Part shown: positions 9,213-18,813 of the stretch, one piece after another | How the letters are laid out: each line of letters begins with the position of its first letter | Numbering within the stretch: position 1 is the first letter of the stretch | Origin: CAYMZZ01 sp044463125 | Lineage (GTDB): Bacteria; Bacteroidota; Bacteroidia; Chitinophagales; Chitinophagaceae | Length of the DNA stretch: 64,000 nucleotides | Reading direction: 5' to 3' | Assembly (NCBI GenBank): GCA_044463125.1 | Contig: JBIQMS010000020.1 | Span: 1-64,000 of the forward strand | Translations under genes and position numbers: made by a program | Notes under the pieces: generated by a model | What the model was told of the DNA's origin: nothing | The model's input: only the letters and a program-made list of their open reading frames with translations | Database searches by the model: none

Positions 9213-9875
9213 ATGGCAAAATCAACCCGCAAGATCATGGTGGGCATAGCGGATGACCATAGCCTCCTACGTGGAGCACTGGCCAACCTGATCAATAATT
9301 TTGAAGGATATGGAATCCTGTTTGAAGCCAATAATGGCCGCGAACTGCGCGACCGTATTGAGCAGCACCAGGTGCCCGAGATTGTACTGCTCGATGTGAA
9401 TATGCCCGAGATGGATGGCTTTGAAACCACCCAATGGCTGCATAAGAACTATCCGCATATTAAGGTACTGGCCCTTTCCATGCTCAGCGACGAAAAAACC
9501 ATCATCCGCATGTTCCGGTTGGGTGCCAAAGGTTACTTGTTGAAAAACGCCGAGCCCCAGGAACTGAAAGAAGCCCTCGATTCGCTGATGGACAAGAACG
9601 TGTATGTATCTGATTATGTTTCCGGCAAACTTGTGAGCGGCCTGCAGGATCCGGAACTGGAAAAGAATGAAAATGAAATTGTGCTCAACGAAAGGGAACG
9701 TGAATTCCTGCGCTGGGTTTGCACGGAATTATCCTACAAAGAAATTGCGGCCAATATGCATATCAGCCCCCGCACTGCCGACGATTACCGCCAGGCCCTC
9801 TTCAACAAACTAAAAGTGCATAGCCGCGTGGGATTGGTGATGTATGCGATTAAGCAGGGGATTGTGGCAGTGTGA
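9213..9875 (+). CDS. LuxR/NarL-family response regulator
   Basis: 220 aa. The receiver domain has the acidic pair ADD at residues 13-15, phospho-acceptor Asp61 in VLLDVNMPEMDG, and a conserved lysine in GAKGYLLKNA. The C-terminal GerE helix-turn-helix reads LNEREREFLRWVCTELSYKEIAANMHISPRTADDY, with HSRVGLV near the end. It is the cognate regulator of the kinase that ends 3 bp upstream. The stop codon TGA (9873-9875) lies inside the GTGAGG-word repeat that fills the following intergenic region. Confidence 0.95.
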   Translation: MAKSTRKIMVGIADDHSLLRGALANLINNFEGYGILFEANNGRELRDRIEQHQVPEIVLLDVNMPEMDGFETTQWLHKNYPHIKVLALSMLSDEKTIIRMFRLGAKGYLLKNAEPQELKEALDSLMDKNVYVSDYVSGKLVSGLQDPELEKNENEIVLNEREREFLRWVCTELSYKEIAANMHISPRTADDYRQALFNKLKVHSRVGLVMYAIKQGIVAV

Positions 9876-10097
9876 GGAGCGTGAGGCGTGAATGATCGTG
9901 AATCGTGAGGCGTGAGACGTGAGATTTACATTTGTTGCGGTAGAACTTTCTTTTCTTTGAAGTTGCTTAAACTCAAGAAGGCTTTACCGCAACGAACCCG
10001 CCAGGGCGAGGCATGCGCAAAGAAGTCGCAACGAACGCAACGTACAACTCTCACGCCTCACGCCTCACGATTCACGCTCCTCACGCCTCACGTTTCG
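9872..10097. repeat. Inverted GTGAGGCGTGA / CACGCCTCACG repeat between convergent genes
   Basis: The gap between the convergent response regulator and carB holds a left arm of GTGAGGCGTGAATCGTGA words (9872-9924) and a right arm of the reverse-complementary CACGCCTCACGATTCACG words (10051-10091). Between them, at 10018-10044, is a 27-nt segment (CAAAGAAGTCGCAACGAACG and onward) that recurs identically at 28154-28180. The arms reach the stop codons of both flanking genes. It may act as a bidirectional terminator; this is inference. Confidence 0.75.
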
Positions 10098-12923
10098 TCA
10101 CTTACTCAAATACATGCTCCTGTCCTTATACAATTGTCGGAAATAAGGATCTCTTAAATCTTTTACAAAGCGGATGGCTTCGCCGGTTGATTTCATTTCA
10201 GGTCCCAGTTCCTTGCTTACGCCCGGGAATTTGTTGAAGGAGAATACCGGCTCCTTGATGGCAAATCCCTTCAGCTTTTTCTCGAATTTGAAATCGCTGA
10301 GTTTATTGGCGCCCAGCATTACCTTGGTGGCAATATTGAGATAAGGAATCTGGTAGGCTTTGGCTATAAAGGGCGTGGTACGTGAGGCACGGGGGTTGGC
10401 TTCAATCACATATACCTTACCATCCTTAATGGCAAACTGAATATTGATGAGCCCGCGGATATTCAGCGCTCTCGCGATTTTTTCGGAATAGTATTCCATG
10501 GTAGTTACTTCCATGGGTGTGAGGTTGAAAGCGGGGAGCACCGCGTTGCTGTCACCACTGTGAATACCGGCGGGTTCTATATGCTCCATCACGCCCATCA
10601 CGTGGAAGTTTTCTCCATCGAAGATGGCATCCACTTCAGCCTCCTGGCAGCGATCCAGAAAATGGTCGATCAGGATCTTGTTGCCGGGAATATGTTTCAA
10701 CAAACTCACTACCGCTTTTTCCACTTCTTCATCATTGATCACGATACGCATCCGCTGACCACCCAACACATAGGAGGGACGTACCAGTACCGGGTAACCC
10801 ACTTTGTTGGCAACAGCAATGGCTTCGTCCACATCATAAGCAGTACCATAGTCGGGGTAAGGAATATTCAGCTCCTTCAACAAATCGCTGAAGCGGCCGC
10901 GGTCTTCGGCGATATCCATATTATCGAACGAAGTGCCCACGATGCGAATGCCTTTTTTATGCAAACGCTCGGCCAGTTTCAGGGCGGTTTGTCCCCCCAG
11001 TTGCACAATCACCCCATCGGGTTGTTCATGTTCAATGATTTCCCAGAGATGCTCCCAATATACCGGCTCGAAATAGAGTTTGTCGGCGATATCAAAATCA
11101 GTAGATACAGTTTCAGGATTACAGTTCACCATAATGGCTTCATAGCCCGCTTCTTTGATGGCGAGCAGCCCGTGTACACAGCAATAATCGAATTCAATTC
11201 CCTGGCCAATACGGTTGGGTCCCGAACCCAGCACAATGATCTTCTTGCGATCCGATCGCTTGCTCTCGTTGTGATGGCCACCTTCGAAACTGGAATAGAA
11301 ATAAGGCGTTTTCGCTTCAAATTCCGCGCTGCAGGTGTCCACCATTTTGTACACCCGGGTGATGCCGAGCGCTTTTCTTTTTTCGTAGAGCTCGTCTTCT
11401 GAACCATGACCCATGATGCGACAGATCTGCTCATCGCTGAAGCCATTTACTTTGGCTTCGCGCAGCAATTCTTCGGGCAGGGTTTCTATGTTGTAATTCG
11501 CTATTTGCTTTTCCAGGTTCACGATTTTCTGGATCTCATAGAGAAACCAGCGGTCGATACCGTTGGTAGCTTTGGAAATAGAGCCGATGGAAATGCCCGC
11601 CATCAACGCATCCTTGATCCGGAAGATGCGATCCCATTTCGGTGTCTTGATGTATTCCAGCAGCTCGTCGGCATGCATCAGGCTCTTGCCATAGTAGCCC
11701 AATCCCACCGCATTATTTTCCAGGCTCTGGCAGGCTTTCTGAATGGCTTCGGTAAAGCTGCGGCCGATGGCCATCACTTCCCCTACGCTTTTCATCTGCA
11801 GGCCCAGTGTATCATTTGCTCCCTTGAATTTATCGAAATTCCAGCGCGGCACTTTCACAATCACATAGTCCAGCGCGGGTTCAAAATAGGCGGAGGTAGT
11901 GCGGGTGATCTGGTTCTCCAGTTCATCGAGGTTGTAGCCGATCGCGAGCTTGGCCGCGATTTTGGCGATGGGGTAACCCGTTGCTTTGGAAGCCAGGGCC
12001 GAGGAGCGGCTTACGCGCGGATTAATTTCGATGGCGATGATTTCTTCGTTTTCGGGGTTGAGGGCAAACTGCACATTACAACCTCCGGCGAAATTGCCCA
12101 GGTCGCGCATCATGCGGATGGCGGTATTGCGCATCAGCTGCATGGCGGTATCGCTCAGCGTCATGGCCGGCGCCACGGTAATGGAATCGCCGGTATGTAC
12201 ACCCATGGGGTCGAAATTCTCTACCGTACAAATGATACACACATTATCAGCCGAGTCGCGCAGCAGTTCCAGTTCAAATTCCTTCCAGCCCAATACGGCC
12301 TGCTCCACCAACACTTCATGGATGGGCGATGCCTGCAAGCCCCGGTTAAGGGCCTCATCCAGGTCATTCTTATCGTGTACAAAACCTCCACCGGTACCAC
12401 CCAGGGTAAAAGAGGGGCGTATTACAAGGGGGAAACCAATTTCCTGCGCAAATTCCTTTCCTTCGAGGAAGGAGTTGGCCGTTTTGGCGGTTGCTACTTT
12501 TACGCCCAGTTGAATCATCCATTGGCGAAACTGTTCGCGGTCCTCAGCCTTGTCGATGGCTTTGATGTCCACACCAATCAGCCGCACATTGTATTTTTCC
12601 CAAACTCCCAGGTCCTGCGCCTCCTTGGCGAGGTTGAGGGCGGTTTGTCCGCCCATAGTAGGCAAAACCGCATCAATTTGGTTTTCTTCCAGAATCTGTT
12701 CAATACTTTCCACCGTCAGCGGCAGCAGGTACACTTTCTCGGCCATCATGGGGTCGGTCATGATGGTTGCCGGGTTGCTGTTGATCAGGTACACTTTTAT
12801 ACCTTCTTCACGAAGACTGCGGGCGGCCTGGGTTCCGGAGTAGTCGAATTCACAGGCTTGTCCAATAACAATAGGCCCCGAACCAATGATCAGGACCGAA
12901 CGAATGGAAGTATCTTTTGGCAT
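10098..12923 (-). CDS. carB: Carbamoyl-phosphate synthase large subunit, lacking the C-terminal MGS domain
   Basis: 941 aa. It makes carbamoyl phosphate from bicarbonate, ammonia (channelled from CarA) and two ATP for pyrimidine and arginine synthesis. The N-terminal half begins SVLIIGSGPIVIGQACEFDYSG, carries MGGQTALNLA and an ATP-grasp fold, and is repeated in the second half as IIVLGSGPNRIGQGIEFDY and QLGGQTALKLA. The protein ends soon after FNKFPGVSKELGPEMKSTGEAI. Full-length CarB is ~1070 aa with an MGS allosteric domain that is absent here. Similar short forms are, to my knowledge, found in other Bacteroidota. carA is not in the window. Confidence 0.97.
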   Translation of the reverse strand: MPKDTSIRSVLIIGSGPIVIGQACEFDYSGTQAARSLREEGIKVYLINSNPATIMTDPMMAEKVYLLPLTVESIEQILEENQIDAVLPTMGGQTALNLAKEAQDLGVWEKYNVRLIGVDIKAIDKAEDREQFRQWMIQLGVKVATAKTANSFLEGKEFAQEIGFPLVIRPSFTLGGTGGGFVHDKNDLDEALNRGLQASPIHEVLVEQAVLGWKEFELELLRDSADNVCIICTVENFDPMGVHTGDSITVAPAMTLSDTAMQLMRNTAIRMMRDLGNFAGGCNVQFALNPENEEIIAIEINPRVSRSSALASKATGYPIAKIAAKLAIGYNLDELENQITRTTSAYFEPALDYVIVKVPRWNFDKFKGANDTLGLQMKSVGEVMAIGRSFTEAIQKACQSLENNAVGLGYYGKSLMHADELLEYIKTPKWDRIFRIKDALMAGISIGSISKATNGIDRWFLYEIQKIVNLEKQIANYNIETLPEELLREAKVNGFSDEQICRIMGHGSEDELYEKRKALGITRVYKMVDTCSAEFEAKTPYFYSSFEGGHHNESKRSDRKKIIVLGSGPNRIGQGIEFDYCCVHGLLAIKEAGYEAIMVNCNPETVSTDFDIADKLYFEPVYWEHLWEIIEHEQPDGVIVQLGGQTALKLAERLHKKGIRIVGTSFDNMDIAEDRGRFSDLLKELNIPYPDYGTAYDVDEAIAVANKVGYPVLVRPSYVLGGQRMRIVINDEEVEKAVVSLLKHIPGNKILIDHFLDRCQEAEVDAIFDGENFHVMGVMEHIEPAGIHSGDSNAVLPAFNLTPMEVTTMEYYSEKIARALNIRGLINIQFAIKDGKVYVIEANPRASRTTPFIAKAYQIPYLNIATKVMLGANKLSDFKFEKKLKGFAIKEPVFSFNKFPGVSKELGPEMKSTGEAIRFVKDLRDPYFRQLYKDRSMYLSK

Positions 12924-12985
12924 TTCTTTTTAAAAGAGAGGGTTTGAAAAAACAAATTGCGCAAAAGTAGGGGAAAATGGGGGAA

Positions 12986-13098
12986 GTTTTACGTTCTACG
13001 TAGTACGTTTTACGTTTTTTTTTGCTGAGTGAAGGAGTTAATGGATTCGAGTTATGAGCAATTCTAATTACGTAATACGTATAACGTACTACGTACAA
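12986..13098. repeat. Inverted ACGTANTACGT-family repeat upstream of carB
   Basis: The left arm at 12986-13020 (TTTTACGTTCTACGTAGTAC and onward) and the right arm at 13067-13098 (TTACGTAATACGTATAACGT and onward) are made of the same words on opposite strands. They are separated by ~46 bp and fill the gap between carB and the small membrane-protein gene. The right arm ends 2 bp before the stop of that gene. Confidence 0.75.
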
Positions 13099-13099
13099 C

Positions 13100-13285
13100 T
13101 CAACTATGGTACGTCGCCAATTCAATCTCATCCAGATTCACTTCATCCGACTGTTGTGGCACGGACTTATTTTCTTCGTGGCGGTTTTTCATTTTGGCCA
13201 CCCAGCGCTGGCGCACGTCCTGGCCTTTGAACATTCCTACAAATAATCCACCAACAAAAATGGCTGTGTAAATAATTCTTTTCAT
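13100..13285 (-). CDS. Small membrane-anchored protein, ~61 aa
   Basis: The ATG at 13285 gives MKRIIYTAIFVGGLFVGMFKG, a single hydrophobic N-terminal segment. It is followed by a charged tail (DVRQRWVAKMKNRHEENKSV) and an acidic end. The longer frame to 13324 adds a poor N-terminus. It is divergent from the M23 peptidase gene, with starts about 80 bp apart. The size and layout recall YtxH-type small envelope proteins, but similarity cannot be established by eye. Function unknown. Confidence 0.55.
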   Translation of the reverse strand: MKRIIYTAIFVGGLFVGMFKGQDVRQRWVAKMKNRHEENKSVPQQSDEVNLDEIELATYHS

Positions 13286-13366
13286 AACCGCTACGTTTTC
13301 TGTTTTGTATATATAGAATATCATGCCAGATACGGGCAGGATATATATTAAGTTTTAAATTCGCAG

Positions 13367-15139
13367 ATGTTTCGTTTTATCTTACTCCTTCTGGTTAACA
13401 TTTCTTTCACTTATCAGGTACAGGCGCAGTCGGCAACTTATCCCAAAAATTATTTTCGATGGCCTCTTTCGCTGGCGCCGGAAATAGTAGCCAACCTGGG
13501 CGAGCTTCGCAGCAATCACTGGCATATGGGGCTCGATATACGAACCGCGCAGCGGGTAAATCAGCGGGTGTACGCAGCAGCGGAAGGTTATATCGCTTAT
13601 GTTGGCATCAGGCCGCTAAGCTTTGGCCGCTTCATCATCATCAATCATCCCAATGGCCTCTCCACACTCTATGCGCACCTCAATGATTTTGCACCGGAAT
13701 TGGAGAAATATGTAACCGATCAGCAATATTCGCAGGAGTCATGGGCGGTGGAGCTCACTATTCCGAAGGAAAAATTTCCCGTGAAGAAAGGAAGCTTTAT
13801 CGCTTTTAGCGGTACCACCGGCGGATCGCAGGGACCACATGTGCACTTCGAGATCCGTGATACAAAGACAGGCAAATGCCTCAATCCGCTGCTTTTTGGA
13901 ATGCCTTTACAGGATAAAGTGAAACCCACCCTGGTAAAGCTGGCCTTATACGACCGCACTCAGGGTATCTACAATTCTAAACCACAATTGTTCGCGATAA
14001 AACAAACCCTGAACGGTCCGATACTTTCGGGAACATCGCTGATCAAAACGGCGAATCCCAAACTGAGCATCGGCATACAGGCTTTTGATCAGATAAGTGG
14101 CTCTGCCAACCGCGATGGAATTTTTGCGGCGGAACTATTTATGGATGATGAATTACTGATTCGTTATAAAATTGATTCGGTGGGTTATGATGAAACGCGG
14201 TACATGAACGCGCATATTGATTATTCGTTCGACTTCAATGGCGGTGTTTACCTGCAGCACCTCTCGCGCCTACCGGGTAATCAAAGTTCCGTGTACCGTC
14301 CGGCCGGGGCCGATGGGGTCATTCATTTACAGGATGCCGAGCCGCACAAGATGCGGATCGTAATTCATGATGTATATGGCAATAAGAATGCCCTGAATTT
14401 TCAATTGCAGTACGATCCCAGTCTGAGTCCGGTGCAGCCTATCGCCAGCAGCAGCGCGGCGTTTATCCCCAACTATGTGAACCTGGTGGAGAAACCCGAC
14501 TTTGAGGCCTATCTCCCGGAAGATGCTTTATACGACACCACATTATCTTTTTATTACCGCAGTACGCCAAATGGTACCAATGCCGTTTCGGCCATGCACC
14601 AGCTCAACGACCCTTCGGTGCCGCTGCATAGCGCTATGCGCATCCGCATTAAACCCGACAACCCCATTCCTGCCGAATGGCAGGATAAGATGATGATGGA
14701 ACGGACTTATCGTGGGCGACGCACCATCCGCAAAGCCGAGTGGCAGGATGGCTGGCTTTCGGCCTCCTTTACCGATTTTGGATTTTTTCGCGCTTATGTG
14801 GATTTGGATCCACCCAATCTCCCCAGTTTGGGCAATGGCGACACCATCAACCTGAGCGGGCGAACCAGTATCAGTTTTACTCCTACGGATCATTTCGGCA
14901 TCAAATCATTTCGGGCTGAATTGAATGGAGAATGGATCCGATTCACAAACGATAAGGGCCGCACCTGGATTTATAAGTTTGATGAACGCTGTCCCTATGG
15001 CACACATCACCTGAAAGTGCGGGTAGAAGACCTGGCGGGCAATATCACCGAAAAAGAATGGTGGTTTAAGCGCAGCGCGTACAAAGCGCCTGTACGGAAA
15101 GCGGCAACTAAAAAGAGAACAACCTCAAGGAAAAGGTAA
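13367..15139 (+). CDS. Secreted M23-family (LytM) metallopeptidase with C-terminal extension
   Basis: 590 aa. The signal peptide (MFRFILLLLVNISFTYQVQA) is followed by a LytM domain containing the zinc ligands in HWHMGLDIRT (residues ~50-56) and HVHFEIRD (~157). M23 enzymes cleave peptide cross-bridges of peptidoglycan in the periplasm. After residue ~190 comes a ~400-residue extension of beta-rich sequence with no recognised catalytic motif, ending in a basic tail rich in Lys and Arg. The bcp gene starts 3 bp after its stop, so the two form an operon. The length is typical of the long Bacteroidota form. Confidence 0.92.
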   Translation: MFRFILLLLVNISFTYQVQAQSATYPKNYFRWPLSLAPEIVANLGELRSNHWHMGLDIRTAQRVNQRVYAAAEGYIAYVGIRPLSFGRFIIINHPNGLSTLYAHLNDFAPELEKYVTDQQYSQESWAVELTIPKEKFPVKKGSFIAFSGTTGGSQGPHVHFEIRDTKTGKCLNPLLFGMPLQDKVKPTLVKLALYDRTQGIYNSKPQLFAIKQTLNGPILSGTSLIKTANPKLSIGIQAFDQISGSANRDGIFAAELFMDDELLIRYKIDSVGYDETRYMNAHIDYSFDFNGGVYLQHLSRLPGNQSSVYRPAGADGVIHLQDAEPHKMRIVIHDVYGNKNALNFQLQYDPSLSPVQPIASSSAAFIPNYVNLVEKPDFEAYLPEDALYDTTLSFYYRSTPNGTNAVSAMHQLNDPSVPLHSAMRIRIKPDNPIPAEWQDKMMMERTYRGRRTIRKAEWQDGWLSASFTDFGFFRAYVDLDPPNLPSLGNGDTINLSGRTSISFTPTDHFGIKSFRAELNGEWIRFTNDKGRTWIYKFDERCPYGTHHLKVRVEDLAGNITEKEWWFKRSAYKAPVRKAATKKRTTSRKR

Positions 15140-15142
15140 TAC

Positions 15143-15604
15143 ATGGCAACGCATTTGAAAGAAGGAATGAAAGCTCCGGCCTTTTCGGCAAAAGACCAGG
15201 AAGGGAAAACAGTATCCTTGTCCGATTTCAAAGGAAAGAAACTGGTACTTTATTTTTATCCCGAAGACGATACCCCCACCTGCACCATACAGGCCTGCAA
15301 CCTGCGCGATAACTATGCGAGTTTGCGTGAGGCTGGTTATGATGTATTGGGGGTGAGTCCGGATGATAGCCAGAAGCACAAAAAGTTTGAAGAAAAGTTT
15401 TCTCTGCCATTCACGCTGCTGGCTGATACCGACCATAAGATACTGAAGAAATATGGTGTGTGGGACGAAAAGCAAATGTTTGGCCATCATTATATGGGTG
15501 TACATCGCACCACATTTGTGATCGACGAAAAAGGAGTTATCAGGAAAATTTTCCTTCGGCCACGCAACAAAGCGCATGCGGAAGAGATACTGGCGCTGCC
15601 CTAA
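15143..15604 (+). CDS. bcp: Thioredoxin-dependent thiol peroxidase, Bcp/PrxQ type
   Basis: 153 aa, the usual length. It reduces hydroperoxides with electrons from thioredoxin in the cytoplasm. YPEDDTPTCTIQACNLRD holds the peroxidatic cysteine at residue 47 and the resolving cysteine at 52, the Bcp spacing of five. GVSPDDSQKHKKFEEKFSLPF and the arginine in HRTTFVID are further family marks. It starts 3 bp after the M23 peptidase and is probably translated from the same message. Confidence 0.96.
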   Translation: MATHLKEGMKAPAFSAKDQEGKTVSLSDFKGKKLVLYFYPEDDTPTCTIQACNLRDNYASLREAGYDVLGVSPDDSQKHKKFEEKFSLPFTLLADTDHKILKKYGVWDEKQMFGHHYMGVHRTTFVIDEKGVIRKIFLRPRNKAHAEEILALP

Positions 15605-15714
15605 CCATATTTGGGGATTGCCATTCACGCATAAAGAGGGGAGTTTTGCGCAGCCTGAAGGCCGTTCCGGGAAATTCAGCTCTCCGCGGCCTGCAAATGT
15701 TTTAACTTACCGGC

Positions 15715-18700
15715 ATGTGGCTTCGCCCCAAACCATTATTCCTTCTTTGTTTTTGCTGGCTTTGCTTTCTTCACCTGCCGGCGCAGCCCCCTTCCCTTTA
15801 TTTCAACCGGATTAGCCAGGCCAATGGTTTAAGCAACAATAAGGTTAACTGCATTATACAGGATCAGCGTGGTTTTATCTGGATGGGTACCGACGATGGA
15901 CTCAACCGATACGATGGCAGCAATTTTGTGGTTTTCAAAAATATTCCCGGCGACTCAGCTTCGCTATCGGGCAATACCATTACCGATTTATTGGAAGATA
16001 AGCAGGGCGTCATCTGGATAGCCAGCGCCGATGGTGGGTTGACCCGTTATGATTACCGGCTGCCGCGCGCGCAGCAGTTCCGGCAATATCGCCACCGCCC
16101 GGGCCAGGCAGGCAGTATTCCGGTAAATATCATCAATGCGCTGGAAGAAGACCGCGATGGTTTTATATGGCTGGCAACCGGTGGCGCTTCGGTACTGCGC
16201 TTTGATCCACGCAAGGAAATTTTTGAAACGGCGCTACCTGCGGCCAGCGGCACCATTTATGATATTTGCTTCGACAAGAACAATATGTTGTGGGCCGGCC
16301 GCGAGGGGGGCAGCATCATGAAAGTGAATCCGCAAACGCGCGAGGCCCAGCTCGATCCCCGCTACCGCGATCTCTATGCGCGACTGCCTCATATGGTGGT
16401 GACGCGTTTTTTCCGGGATAGCAAACAGCATATCTGGTTTGGCTCCTGGGACAAGGCTGTGTATCGCTACCATAGCGGCACCCAGCAGGAAGAAGTGTTT
16501 GCTTCGCAAAAAGGAAATCCTTTTTCGTTTGGAGAAGATGAGGCCCTGAGTTTTGCGGAAGATAAAGCGGGTTATATCTGGATTGGCGGAAAGTATAACG
16601 GACTTTATCTCTACGATCCGGCACGTGATGTTTTTTACAACTATCGGCATGATCCCGCGCTGGATGGATCTATCAGCAGCAATACCATTCATTGCATATT
16701 TATCGACCGCTCGGGTATGGTGTGGATGGGCACCAACAATGGCATAAGCCTGCACCGGGTAAACCTGCTGCCCTTTCAGCAGCAATTTATTCCCCGCAGC
16801 TATTGGGCGGAAGGCAAAGCGCCTGTCATTTACGATTTCATGAAGAAGGCCGACGGAAGCCTTTGGATGGGTACCAGTGTGGGGATCATAGAGCAGCGAC
16901 CCGATGGAAACTACCGGCATCTGCCCCTCAGCTACAATAATGGTTCCCTCGCCGTTACAAAATTTCATCGGGGTACGGATGGCCGGCTTTACCTGGGCAC
17001 CAACTATTCACTTTTTGTTTTTGATGAACAATCCGGCAGAATTTCGCTCCTGCCCAATACCGAAAAGGACGGGGTGATGTCGCGCCTGATTGAATCGAGG
17101 ATAGTAGATGTTGTAAACGACAGCCTCAACGGGCATCCTGTTCTCATCGTTTCACCCTATGGGCATTACCTGGCCTATTACGATTTGCAGGAGCAGCGTT
17201 GGGTGTCAAGATTAGATTCGTCGGCCGCTATTTTGCGGCGCTATGATTTACGCGACAACCTGATTCGAAGGTTATTGCCCGGACGTCATGGCGGACTTTG
17301 GCTGGCCAATGTGAAAAACGGGCTAAGCCTGCTGATGAAGCATACCAGCGGTCATCATTATTTTGTGAACGATCCGGCTGATCCGGAAAGTATCAGTAAT
17401 AATCATGTGTACGATATGGTGGAAGATGCTAATGGTAATCTTTGGCTCAGCACCTATGGAGGAGGACTGAATTATTTTGACCGGGCTAAACGAACGTTTA
17501 CCCATTTCCCATCGGCCAGCAACCTGATGGAGGGGTTGACCATGGACAGGAACGGGAAAATATGGATCCTTAGCAGTGGCCACTTGCAGGTATTCGATCC
17601 GTCCAGTAATAGTTTTCAGTACTCCGATTTACCGGACCTGGAGCGATCGGGCGGTGTAAAGGGATATATCTATCAGGATGAGAAAGGCGAGCTCTATGTA
17701 GCGGGCAATGGATATTATATCCGTTTTAATCCGGCTACCATACAATTGCGCCAGGTGCAACCCAAAGTGCACCTCACGGATATGCAGATATTTAACCAGT
17801 CGTATTCGCATTTGCTGAACGGAGAATCGCTGGAGCTAAAGCATTATCAGAATTTCTTCACCCTTCATTTCGCCGCGCCACATTATCAATCACCCGCGCC
17901 TTTGCAATATGCCTGGCAGATGCTGGGCCTGAGCGATGATTGGGTATTGACGGGTTCGGCCACGCAGGTGCCGTTTACCAATTTACCCGCAGGTGATTAT
18001 GTGTTTCGCGTGCGGGCCAGCACCTCACCCGGCCATTGGGGTGATGAGATCACTGAAGTTCGCATTCGCATTATACCGCCATTCTGGAAAACGATCTGGT
18101 TCTATGCGGCCTGTGCCCTGTTGGCAGGATTACTCATTTATTTCTTCTATCGTTATCGCATCAATGAACTGTTGAAGCGGCAGGCGATCCGGAATAAAAT
18201 AGCGCAGGATTTGCACGATAATGTGGGTTCTACTTTGAGTAGTATTTCCGTTTACAGCCAGGTGGCACGCATTTACCATGAACAGGACAAGCAACAGGCG
18301 CTGCGCGATACGCTGGAGAAAATCAGTGGCACATCCAGCGAAATGATTTCGGAGATGAATGATATTGTTTGGGCCATCAATCCACGCAATGATAATATGC
18401 AGACCATTCTGCAGCGCATGGAATCATTTGCCCGGCCGCTGCTGGCCTCGCAGGGAATACAGTTTCATTTTGACGTGGATGAGGAAGCCCGGCAACTGGT
18501 GCTGGAGATGACGCGACGCAAAAATTTCTACCTGATTTTTAAGGAATCGATCAATAACGCTGTAAAATACGCACGTTGTCAAAATCTGTGGGTTTCCATA
18601 CAAGCCGAACAGGGACAGTTGCAATTGCGCGTGCGGGATGATGGCATCGGCTTTGAGCCCGGCAAAACCAAAGCCGCCAGCTCACTATCAGGCAATGGCC

Positions 18701-18813
18701 TGCAGAATATGCATATCCGCGCCCGCGAAATGAAAGGAGAACTGAAAATAAGGAGCAGCGCGGGTAAGGGGACGGAAGTGGAATTGATGTTTTACGTTTT
18801 ACGTTCTACGTAG
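15715..18813 (+). CDS. Two-component propeller sensor histidine kinase
   Basis: 1032 aa. After a signal peptide, about 14 Reg_prop repeats of the form GLSNNKVNCIIQDQRGFIWMGTDDGLNRYDG build two seven-bladed propellers (to residue ~680). A Y_Y_Y domain (~690-775), one transmembrane helix (~790-812), a HisKA_3 domain with the phospho-His in AQDLHDNVGSTLS (~833) and a HATPase_c domain follow. This periplasmic sensor type usually detects glycans or their breakdown products. Unlike SusR-type hybrids it has no receiver or DNA-binding domain; the LuxR regulator gene lies 200 bp downstream. The last seven residues (FYVLRST) and the TAG stop are encoded by an intergenic repeat. Confidence 0.95.
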   Translation: MWLRPKPLFLLCFCWLCFLHLPAQPPSLYFNRISQANGLSNNKVNCIIQDQRGFIWMGTDDGLNRYDGSNFVVFKNIPGDSASLSGNTITDLLEDKQGVIWIASADGGLTRYDYRLPRAQQFRQYRHRPGQAGSIPVNIINALEEDRDGFIWLATGGASVLRFDPRKEIFETALPAASGTIYDICFDKNNMLWAGREGGSIMKVNPQTREAQLDPRYRDLYARLPHMVVTRFFRDSKQHIWFGSWDKAVYRYHSGTQQEEVFASQKGNPFSFGEDEALSFAEDKAGYIWIGGKYNGLYLYDPARDVFYNYRHDPALDGSISSNTIHCIFIDRSGMVWMGTNNGISLHRVNLLPFQQQFIPRSYWAEGKAPVIYDFMKKADGSLWMGTSVGIIEQRPDGNYRHLPLSYNNGSLAVTKFHRGTDGRLYLGTNYSLFVFDEQSGRISLLPNTEKDGVMSRLIESRIVDVVNDSLNGHPVLIVSPYGHYLAYYDLQEQRWVSRLDSSAAILRRYDLRDNLIRRLLPGRHGGLWLANVKNGLSLLMKHTSGHHYFVNDPADPESISNNHVYDMVEDANGNLWLSTYGGGLNYFDRAKRTFTHFPSASNLMEGLTMDRNGKIWILSSGHLQVFDPSSNSFQYSDLPDLERSGGVKGYIYQDEKGELYVAGNGYYIRFNPATIQLRQVQPKVHLTDMQIFNQSYSHLLNGESLELKHYQNFFTLHFAAPHYQSPAPLQYAWQMLGLSDDWVLTGSATQVPFTNLPAGDYVFRVRASTSPGHWGDEITEVRIRIIPPFWKTIWFYAACALLAGLLIYFFYRYRINELLKRQAIRNKIAQDLHDNVGSTLSSISVYSQVARIYHEQDKQQALRDTLEKISGTSSEMISEMNDIVWAINPRNDNMQTILQRMESFARPLLASQGIQFHFDVDEEARQLVLEMTRRKNFYLIFKESINNAVKYARCQNLWVSIQAEQGQLQLRVRDDGIGFEPGKTKAASSLSGNGLQNMHIRAREMKGELKIRSSAGKGTEVELMFYVLRST

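Noticed and set aside
11406..12947. Long plus-strand frame (513 codons) opposite carB
   Set aside because: It is the antisense shadow of carB; its product is low in recognisable motifs while the carB strand is fully explained.
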